The notes under the pieces are model-generated. The model was not told where the DNA came from. It worked only from the letters and a program-made list of their open reading frames with translations, and did not search any database. 6,420 nucleotides of DNA from Deltaproteobacteria bacterium (lineage in GTDB: Bacteria > Myxococcota_A > SURF-8): contig JAKQSH010000038.1 in the NCBI GenBank assembly GCA_029570245.1, positions 1 to 6,420 on the forward strand, in the 5' to 3' direction. This document shows, piece by piece, positions 1-5,188 of the stretch. Position 1 is the first letter of the stretch, and every line of letters starts with the position of its first letter. Both the position numbers and the translations under genes were made by a program.

Positions 1-1187
1 CCAGCCGCTTCAGCGTTCTTACGAGCCTGCTCTTCCATCTGTTCAGCGACCTTGCCTTTAATGACTCCGGCCAGCTTCAGACGCTCGACAACCATCAGAA
101 AATCGTCGCGCTCTTTGGCGTATTTCAGCAGATTGCTCACCAGAGTTTTAACGCGGTTGACTTCCTCAGCACGATCTTCGGGCGGAATGGTATCGAGACG
201 GCGTTTGAGGTCTTCCACTTCGCCTATGACATATTCGGTGTACTGCATGAAGTTCTGATGGCTCATTTTGAGGAAAATCTGCTCCTCAATGCCCATCTCT
301 TCAAGTTTCTTAATCCCCTGCTCGCCGTACATGAAGAATTTGGCCAGTACAGCCGGATCGGTTTCGACAAGGGACTGAACCAGACCGTCTTTGAATGTCT
401 GACGGTGTTCAGGGTTTTCTATCGAATTCAGCATCTGAGCCGAGCGTTCGATCATGTCGGCCAGGCGACTGGCTTTCTCCCGTGTGGTTGACTCGTCTCC
501 TCCCCCGCCTGGGCCGGCCTCATCGGAGGAACCTTCTATATACTGACGTAAAAGCTTGCGAATCTGCTCTTTATCGGAGAATAAATCGCCGCTGCTCAGG
601 TCTTCGGCTGAAAGCTCGCCCTGCATCATTTTGGCCAGCAGTTCCTCACGGGCCTTGGCTTCTTCCTGTTCTTCGTGAGTGGTGGCCACATAAATACGCT
701 CGTTCAACTGAATATGTTCGATGCCGGCGTCGCTCATCTGCTGCGGCAGAGGACCGGCGCTCTGCAGGTCTTTGGGCTTCTTCGACATGAGGAAGAGGTA
801 CTGTACAAGCTCTTTGGACGTAGTGCCGCTGTTGAACGTAAGGCTCTGAATATTGCGTTCGATCATGGAGGCGATAAAATCGACCACCGGTTCCTTTTTG
901 CGGTCACGCTCGTCCAGTTGTTTGCCGTCTATCAGCAGAAGTCCGTTAACTTCCGAAAAAGTGCAGCTTTTCTGCAGAGCGAGAATGCGGTTGAGGTGAG
1001 AAGAAACTTTCTCAACAGCGTTTTCGATTGTTTTCGAGCCCGGAGGATACATGCCGAGGCTGACGACGGTGGCTCGCATTGAGGTAATGAAATCGACAGT
1101 TATTTTGCTTATCTCGGCCTGAACTGATGAAGATTGAAGATGACTTTCGTCCAGCTCGTAATCGGTGGTGCTAAGAAAGAAAAACAT
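1..1187 (-). CDS. Partial cytoplasmic protein with N-terminal alpha/beta module and helical, charged C-terminal part; function unknown
   Basis: This is an open frame of 395 codons with no stop; the 3' end lies beyond position 1. The start is ATG at 1187-1185, preceded by a strong AAGGAG ribosome site about 8 bases upstream. No signal peptide or membrane segment is visible, so the product is probably cytoplasmic. Residues about 22-138 form a compact module. It contains a helix ending in SLGMYPPGSK (43-52), then a strand pair with LLLIDGKQL (83-91), then the signature IQSLTFNSGTTSKELVQYLF (113-132). From memory, similar modules occur at the N-terminus of HEAT-repeat or HD-domain proteins in deltaproteobacteria; this is recall, not a search. 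A Gly/Ser-rich linker (about 219-235) precedes a mostly helical, strongly charged region that ends in a likely coiled coil near residue 395. HEAT-like repeats could follow outside the window. The reading frame is certain; the family is not. It is transcribed divergently from the lipoprotein genes. Confidence 0.85.
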   Translation of the reverse strand, partial: MFFFLSTTDYELDESHLQSSSVQAEISKITVDFITSMRATVVSLGMYPPGSKTIENAVEKVSSHLNRILALQKSCTFSEVNGLLLIDGKQLDERDRKKEPVVDFIASMIERNIQSLTFNSGTTSKELVQYLFLMSKKPKDLQSAGPLPQQMSDAGIEHIQLNERIYVATTHEEQEEAKAREELLAKMMQGELSAEDLSSGDLFSDKEQIRKLLRQYIEGSSDEAGPGGGGDESTTREKASRLADMIERSAQMLNSIENPEHRQTFKDGLVQSLVETDPAVLAKFFMYGEQGIKKLEEMGIEEQIFLKMSHQNFMQYTEYVIGEVEDLKRRLDTIPPEDRAEEVNRVKTLVSNLLKYAKERDDFLMVVERLKLAGVIKGKVAEQMEEQARKNAEAA

Positions 1188-1247
1188 AACCTGATCTCCT
1201 TGAATATCCCCTCGCGCCAGCATACAGTAATAGTGGTTTATATAATG

Positions 1248-1257
1248 GCGATATCGC
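1248..1257. promoter_or_regulatory. Perfect 10-base palindrome GCGATATCGC, possible operator
   Basis: GCGATATCGC is a perfect palindrome lying 60 bases upstream of the left gene's start, beside its AT-rich stretch. A related AGATATCG occurs at 1311-1318, sharing the GATATCG core about 62 bases away. Palindromes of this size occur by chance, so a role as a repressor site is only a possibility. Confidence 0.2.
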
Positions 1258-1334
1258 TCGGAATTTACAAGAAAATAAAATTGGTTCCGAATTAAAAGCT
1301 GTTTTTCGACAGATATCGTGTATTATTATGATCT

Positions 1335-1363
1335 TTGAATGATTGCCTGAAGTGCGTTAAAAT
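1335..1363 (+). promoter_or_regulatory. Sigma70-like promoter for the first Cys-rich lipoprotein gene
   Basis: A -35 box TTGAAT (1335-1340, 4 of 6 matches to TTGACA) is followed after exactly 17 bases by a -10 box TAAAAT (1358-1363, 5 of 6 matches to TATAAT). Transcription would start near 1370, giving a 5' leader of about 63 bases before the ATG at 1433. A rival reading takes TTGACG (1366-1371) as -35 with TATCCA (1389-1394) as -10, but that -10 is poor. The call rests only on consensus and spacing. Confidence 0.5.
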
Positions 1364-1365
1364 CC

Positions 1366-1385
1366 TTGACGATTCCGCTCGTCAA
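1366..1385. promoter_or_regulatory. Inverted repeat TTGACG-N8-CGTCAA at the predicted transcription start
   Basis: The two six-base arms, 1366-1371 and 1380-1385, are perfect reverse complements separated by eight bases. With one bulged A on the right side, two more pairs (CC at 1364-1365 with GG at 1387-1388) could extend the stem. The repeat sits directly over the predicted start of transcription, where a repressor would act. It could equally fold as a small hairpin at the 5' end of the mRNA. There is no T-run, so it is not a terminator. The sequence does not identify a binding protein. Confidence 0.35.
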
Positions 1386-1432
1386 AGGTATCCAGATAAA
1401 CGTTGATTCAATATCCGAACGAGGTTGAAAGC

Positions 1433-2446
1433 ATGATTTCCCTTAAAAACATCCCCATGACCTGCATACTGGCTCTTTTTCTGATGGCTTACGCCTGCGG
1501 CGGCGATGAGGGCGGCAACGACAACGAGAACATCGGCATGGAGTGTCAGAGCAACGAAGACTGCGGCGAATCGGCCATCTGTAACGCCAGCAAACTTTGC
1601 GTAGTATGTCAGACATGCGAAGTTCGCGCCGACTGCCCCGAAAACAACATCTGCGACCAGGAATTGAACTGCTGCATTCCAGTGGATTGCACAAAAGATG
1701 AGGAGTGCGATGATCCCCTGTATTGCAGCGATTATACCTGCCGCGAGAAAACATGCGAAAGCAATGACGACTGCACCAGAGAAAACCACCTCTGCCTGTC
1801 CAACAAAGAAGCCGAAATGGTGTGCACGAACCCCGGATGCACAGCCCATGAACAGTGCGACACCAAGCTCTGCAACATGGAAACTCACAAGTGCGACAAC
1901 TGTCACAAGGACAGCGAATGTCCCGATGAACGACTTGAATGCAGCAACGGTTACTGCATAATTTCCAATGACACGGACGGAGACGGCGCACACGACAAGC
2001 TTGGCTGCATGGCTTTCCAGAGCAACTGCCTCTATGATCTGTTCACCTGCTTCGACAAAATAAATCCGCCTGCGGAGTTTTCAAACTGCACCAAGATAAA
2101 AGAGGAAGACACAACAGTCGGATTCCGTTTCGTATTCAGCGATTACAGCCAGTGGGTAACTCACACCGACACCACCCCGTTCACTTATGACGCCACAGGC
2201 CCGAACGGCTACTGCTACCATATCGAACCCAACGCGGTGGAGGGATTCCTTATTTATACGGACTCCGACGGCGAACTTCTTGGCAAATACGCCGTCAGTG
2301 AACTGCTGGACGAAGTCGAACTGGTTTGCCCGGACGGCACCCATGAATATTACAGCTTAAGCGCCCTCAGAAACGACGAATGCGAAGGATTCGTGGAAGG
2401 CGGAATATACGAAGCCCCTGAACCCGGCATCGCCGCCTGCGAATGA
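1433..2446 (+). CDS. Cys-rich lipoprotein with six tetracysteine repeats and a unique C-terminal domain
   Basis: The 337-aa product starts at ATG 1433, with GAGG (1421-1424) eight bases upstream. A TTG at 1403 would extend the frame by ten residues but would spoil the signal peptide. The signal peptide (residues 1-21) ends in a lipobox-like AYA before Cys22, predicting a lipid-anchored exported protein. A short acidic Gly/Asn spacer leads to six units of four cysteines (38-56, 62-80, 86-103, 108-131, 136-154, 157-175), each beginning C-x5-C. A Ca-binding-like loop DTDGDGAHD follows (180-188). Residues about 192-337 form a separate domain with eight cysteines and mixed beta-type sequence that I do not recognise. 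After Cys22 there are 34 cysteines, an even number that fits disulfide bonding outside the cytoplasm. The units resemble the Dickkopf-like Cys-rich repeats common in predicted deltaproteobacterial lipoproteins; the ligand is unknown. Confidence 0.88.
   Translation: MISLKNIPMTCILALFLMAYACGGDEGGNDNENIGMECQSNEDCGESAICNASKLCVVCQTCEVRADCPENNICDQELNCCIPVDCTKDEECDDPLYCSDYTCREKTCESNDDCTRENHLCLSNKEAEMVCTNPGCTAHEQCDTKLCNMETHKCDNCHKDSECPDERLECSNGYCIISNDTDGDGAHDKLGCMAFQSNCLYDLFTCFDKINPPAEFSNCTKIKEEDTTVGFRFVFSDYSQWVTHTDTTPFTYDATGPNGYCYHIEPNAVEGFLIYTDSDGELLGKYAVSELLDEVELVCPDGTHEYYSLSALRNDECEGFVEGGIYEAPEPGIAACE
1544..1957 (+). repeat. Six tandem tetracysteine units in the first lipoprotein
   Basis: The units cover residues 38-175 and follow C-x5-C-x(4-6)-C-x(4-9)-C. 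The first loops read QSNED, EVRAD, TKDEE, ESNDD, TAHEQ and HKDSE, so the residue before the second Cys is acidic or Gln. One extra cysteine (59) lies between units 1 and 2, and unit 2 ends in a Cys pair (80-81). The repeats are degenerate at the protein level and not recognisable as DNA repeats, which points to old duplication. Confidence 0.8.
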
Positions 2447-2456
2447 GTTATGGCGC

Positions 2457-2485
2457 TTGACCTTGCAATCCTGTGGTTTTAGAAT
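2457..2485 (+). promoter_or_regulatory. Strong sigma70-like promoter for the three-gene lipoprotein operon
   Basis: A -35 box TTGACC (2457-2462, 5 of 6 matches) and a -10 box TAGAAT (2480-2485, 5 of 6 matches) are separated by exactly 17 bases. Transcription would start near 2492, giving a leader of about 60 bases before the ATG at 2552. It lies in the 105-base gap between the first and second lipoprotein genes. No terminator is visible in that gap, so readthrough from the first gene is also possible. Confidence 0.6.
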
Positions 2486-2516
2486 AGTGGAAATGCTTGG
2501 TAACGTCGGAAAACAT

Positions 2517-2533
2517 GCGCTGCCCGAAAGCGC
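2517..2533 (+). promoter_or_regulatory. Small GC hairpin in the 5' leader of the second lipoprotein gene
   Basis: GCGCT (2517-2521) pairs with AGCGC (2529-2533) around a seven-base loop, eight bases before the ribosome site GGGAGG (2541-2546). It has no T-run, so it is not a terminator. Its place in the leader could affect mRNA stability or ribosome access, but a five-pair stem is weak evidence. Confidence 0.2.
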
Positions 2534-2551
2534 GGCGGCGGGGAGGATACA

Positions 2552-3757
2552 ATGAAGAACACTGTTATTTCGATCTGCTTCACGACCTTGCTTCTGCTCT
2601 GTTCGGTATTTGCGGCGCAATCCTGCGGAGGAGACGATTCGGAATCCGACGCCACCGGGGAGCCATGCACAGCCGACACCGACTGCCCCACCGATTACCG
2701 CTGCCTGAACGACATGTGCGTTTCGGCGCTCTGCAATAACGACGCCGACTGCCCCGGAGACGAAACCTGTGCAAAAACAAGCGGTCAGACTCAGGGTTAC
2801 TGCCAGCCGGTGTTCGATCCGAACGCCAACAGCGAATGCGACAACGGCGAAACCCGCTGCGCAGAAGATGAAGAAGACACCCTTGAAATCTGCTCCAGCG
2901 GAAAATGGATATTCAGCCGCGAATGCGAAAAAGGCTGCAAAAACGGCGTTTGCGGAGAAGATTTCGAAGACGGAGACGAAAACGAATGCACTCCCGGAAA
3001 CGTGCAGTGCAACGGCATGAATGTTGAAATCTGTCGTATTTTTGGCGACGAAGCTTTCTGGCAGTTCTATATGGAATGCGACTTCGGCTGCGATGCCGGT
3101 TCATGCCTGCCGCCGGATGGAGATGAAGAAATTGAATATGTCTGCAACGAAGGCGACAAGAAATGCTATGACAACATGGTGATGGTCTGCGCCAGCGACA
3201 GACTGTCGTATATTGTGGAGGACCCCTGCATCAACGGAACCTGCGTCGGTGAGCCGCCCATAGCGGCATGCGGCCCCAGGCTGATCTGCGAACCGGAAAT
3301 GCGCATCTGCTCCGACGACGATACGGCAATAAAGATATGTGACGACGACGGCGCCCAGTGGATAAACGTTCCCTGCGGCAGCACTGAAAAATGCGAGAAC
3401 GGTCAATGCGTCTCCAACACATTCTGCTCGCCCGGAAAATACCGCTGCAACGAAGACCTCACTCAGGTTTTCATGTGCGACAGCGCGGGCCAGCAGTGGA
3501 ACGTATACGACACCTGCACCGACACCGAAACCTGCGTCTGTTACAACTATGTAAGCGACAAGTGCATTCAGGCCGGCTGCGAAGGCCAGCAGATTTGCGC
3601 TCCCATGACAGACAGACGCTGCAACGGCAACACGCTTCAGCAGTGTGCATTCGACGGCAAGAGCTGGAGTTTCTGGAGCAACTGCGCAAATCAGGACCCG
3701 CCGCAGGTTTGTGTTGACAACGGCAACGGCAGCGCTTCGTGCCAGGACGCGCCCTGA
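2552..3757 (+). CDS. Cys-rich lipoprotein with two tetracysteine units and six six-Cys/Trp repeats
   Basis: The 401-aa product starts at ATG 2552, five bases after GGGAGG. A signal peptide with lipobox AQS-Cys25 predicts lipid anchoring; residues 26-38 form an acidic spacer. Two tetracysteine units (39-56, 61-84) match those in the first and fourth lipoproteins. They are followed by six copies of a different module of 39-49 residues: 96-134, 146-185, 198-240, 246-286, 292-338 and 349-397. Typical copies read C-x6-C-x(7-10)-C, a Trp 4 to 8 residues later, then three more cysteines. Acidic linkers (DFEDGDENE, PDGDEEIE) separate copies 1-3. After Cys25 there are 46 cysteines, an even number expected of a disulfide-rich extracellular protein. 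The frame ends in tandem stops TGA TAA, and the next gene starts 37 bases later. The role is unknown; surface binding or adhesion is a guess from architecture. Confidence 0.9.
   Translation: MKNTVISICFTTLLLLCSVFAAQSCGGDDSESDATGEPCTADTDCPTDYRCLNDMCVSALCNNDADCPGDETCAKTSGQTQGYCQPVFDPNANSECDNGETRCAEDEEDTLEICSSGKWIFSRECEKGCKNGVCGEDFEDGDENECTPGNVQCNGMNVEICRIFGDEAFWQFYMECDFGCDAGSCLPPDGDEEIEYVCNEGDKKCYDNMVMVCASDRLSYIVEDPCINGTCVGEPPIAACGPRLICEPEMRICSDDDTAIKICDDDGAQWINVPCGSTEKCENGQCVSNTFCSPGKYRCNEDLTQVFMCDSAGQQWNVYDTCTDTETCVCYNYVSDKCIQAGCEGQQICAPMTDRRCNGNTLQQCAFDGKSWSFWSNCANQDPPQVCVDNGNGSASCQDAP
2666..2803 (+). repeat. Two tetracysteine units in the second lipoprotein
   Basis: Residues 39-56 and 61-84 each begin C-x5-C (loops TADTD and NNDAD). 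They have the same layout as the units of the first and fourth lipoproteins, linking the three proteins as relatives at their N-terminal portions. Confidence 0.75.
2837..3742 (+). repeat. Six tandem six-cysteine modules with a central Trp
   Basis: The modules cover residues 96-397. Cysteines in each copy: 96/103/114/125/129/134; 146/153/161/176/180/185; 198/205/213/226/231/240; 246/253/263/275/281/286; 292/299/309/322/328/338; 349/357/365/378/387/397. The Trp is at 119, 170, 270, 316 and 372; copy 3 has Tyr220 in its place. Copy 5 carries an additional Cys330, which could pair with the linker Cys343. I do not know a family name for this module. Confidence 0.8.
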
Positions 3758-3794
3758 TAACATAATTGCAGGATAGAAACGGATTTCCGCTGAA

Positions 3795-5162
3795 ATGAAA
3801 AAAAGGATTCATACGACTGTTCTTTTGTGTGCTCTGTTGATCTCTGCTGCGGCCTGCAACAGACAGGAACCGGACAGCGCAACGATGCCCGACAACCCGG
3901 CGGCGGCGGAAGTGCTTCTGAAGCAGTTGCCGGAAAAAGTCGATTATCCGATCAACGCCACGATCGGCGGCAGCATTCTTTATTACGGATTCGACCTCTC
4001 GCCGGAAAAAATCGAACGCGGCAAAGATTTCACCATGACATCCTACTTCAAAGTTCTGGAAGACGTGAAAGAGGATTACCGCTTCTTCGGGCATTTCGAA
4101 ACTCTGGGAAAACCTTTCTCGCGTCACAGACTGGACCACTGGCTGACCGGCAATCGGTATCCCAGCGGAAAATGGAAAAAAGGCCAGATAATAAAAGACG
4201 TTTTCACCGGTCAGATTCCGAAGGGTTTTCCTGGAACAAGAGCTGTGCTTTACAGCGGGCTGTTCAAGAACGACCTGCGTCTGGAAGTTAAGGAAAAAGA
4301 CAAGGCCGATGCCGAGAACCGCGTAAGAGCGGCTGAATTCAAGCTGGAGCCAGTCAGTATTGAAACCTTGAAATATTCTATCTATAAAGCCGGCGAGAAA
4401 ATAACAATCGACGGCAAGCTCGATGAAACAGCCTGGATGCAGGCCGCATCCACCGGATTTTTCACCGATATTTACGGCGATCGCACCGTAAATCCCACCA
4501 CCGAAGCCAAAATGCTCTACGACAACAATAATCTTTATGTTGCAGTGATGCTTAAAGACGACGATGTCTGGGGTAATTTTACAAAACGCGACGACCCGCT
4601 TTACCGTGAAGAAGCGCTGGAAATAATGATCGACGCCGACGGCAACGGAGCAACTTACTACGAATTGCAGGTCAGCCCGGCCAACGTCATTTATGACGCC
4701 TATTTCCCGTTCCGCCGCAAAGACCGCAATCTGGAATGGGATTCGAAGCTGATAAGCGCCGTAACCGTTCAGGGAACGCTGAATAAACGCGATGACACCG
4801 ACGAGGGCTGGACGCTGGAAGTCGCAATCCCGCTGTCCTCCATTGAAGATGCAGGCCGCAATCCGCCCGCGCCCGGCGATGGCTGGCGCCTGAATTTCTA
4901 CCGTATGGAACATCCGAAGCGCGGAGGTGTAACAGCCTCAATGTGGACGCCGACACTGGTTGGAGATTTCCATACCCTCGACAGATTCGGAACCGTTATT
5001 TTCGAGGAAAAAACAGTCGCAGAACGCCCGACAGGCGAAACGGCGAAAGGCGAAATAAAAAACAACGTCGGCGGCAGCCCGATGCGTGCGGCACCGAGAG
5101 AAGCCGGCAACTCCGCACCTGCAGATGCCAAGGGTTCTCCGGCAGAAAAACAGTCGAATTGA
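3795..5162 (+). CDS. CBM9-like carbohydrate-binding lipoprotein with an extra N-terminal beta domain
   Basis: The 455-aa product begins with KKR, a hydrophobic core and SAAA-Cys21, a lipoprotein signal. That fixes the ATG at 3795 although the ribosome site is weak (only GGA about 11 bases upstream). Residues about 45-186 form a beta-rich domain (GGSILYYGFDLSP, then RYPSGKWKKG). It resembles the sandwich domain seen at the end of some membrane glycosyltransferase-39-type proteins; this is a tentative comparison. Residues about 196-405 match the CBM9-like fold: IDGKLDETAW (205-214), AKMLYDNNNLYVAVMLKDDD (238-257), EEALEIMIDADG (272-283), YYELQVSP (288-295), GWTLEVAIPL (338-347) and WRLNFYR (364-370). 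Members of the family bind sugars or act as accessory modules. A low-complexity Ala/Pro/Gly/Lys tail follows. Apart from Cys21 the mature protein has no cysteine, unlike its neighbours. It lies 37 bases after the second lipoprotein gene and 26 before the fourth, so it is probably co-transcribed. Confidence 0.9.
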   Translation: MKKRIHTTVLLCALLISAAACNRQEPDSATMPDNPAAAEVLLKQLPEKVDYPINATIGGSILYYGFDLSPEKIERGKDFTMTSYFKVLEDVKEDYRFFGHFETLGKPFSRHRLDHWLTGNRYPSGKWKKGQIIKDVFTGQIPKGFPGTRAVLYSGLFKNDLRLEVKEKDKADAENRVRAAEFKLEPVSIETLKYSIYKAGEKITIDGKLDETAWMQAASTGFFTDIYGDRTVNPTTEAKMLYDNNNLYVAVMLKDDDVWGNFTKRDDPLYREEALEIMIDADGNGATYYELQVSPANVIYDAYFPFRRKDRNLEWDSKLISAVTVQGTLNKRDDTDEGWTLEVAIPLSSIEDAGRNPPAPGDGWRLNFYRMEHPKRGGVTASMWTPTLVGDFHTLDRFGTVIFEEKTVAERPTGETAKGEIKNNVGGSPMRAAPREAGNSAPADAKGSPAEKQSN

Positions 5163-5188
5163 AACCAAATAATTTTCAGGAGTCAGTT

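Larger units (their letters stand above)
1188..1432. other. AT-rich divergent intergenic region
   Basis: This 245-base region separates two divergently transcribed genes and must hold the promoters for both. It is clearly richer in A and T than the flanking genes, especially from about 1221 to 1363. On the plus strand it has a good sigma70-like promoter and an inverted repeat, listed separately. On the minus strand I see AT-rich stretches (TATATAAA read from 1244 to 1237) but no -35/-10 pair with acceptable spacing, so I do not call a promoter for the left gene. No open frame in it looks coding. Confidence 0.7.

Noticed and set aside
52..1082. Several plus-strand open frames over the left end
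   Set aside because: They are antisense to the continuous 395-codon minus-strand frame, which has a strong ribosome site and coherent protein character.
1241..1246. Perfect TATAAT on the plus strand in the divergent region
   Set aside because: The position 17 bases upstream reads CAGCAT, not a -35 box, and it is almost 190 bases from the nearest plus-strand start.
1403..1432. TTG start ten codons upstream for the first lipoprotein
   Set aside because: It would place an acidic, polar stretch before the signal peptide. The ATG at 1433 has a ribosome site at proper distance.
1598..1618. C-x2-C-x2-C pattern (Cys56, 59, 62) resembling an iron-sulfur ligand set
   Set aside because: The protein is exported and the cysteines belong to tandem disulfide-type repeats. 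The fourth ligand and Pro expected in ferredoxins are missing.
1382..1993. Minus-strand open frame of 203 codons with hydrophobic, membrane-like translation
   Set aside because: It mirrors the Cys-rich repeats of the first lipoprotein. The apparent hydrophobicity comes from reading acidic and Cys codons in reverse.
3101..3763. Minus-strand open frame of 220 codons rich in Ala and Val
   Set aside because: It is antisense to the six-Cys repeat region; same cause as the other antisense frames.
3471..4913. Minus-strand open frame of 480 codons across the second and third lipoprotein genes
   Set aside because: It lies antisense to two genes with clear signal peptides, repeats and a known fold. 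Its translation has no recognisable domain, and the gap between the two genes would fall inside it. It is a by-product of codon bias.
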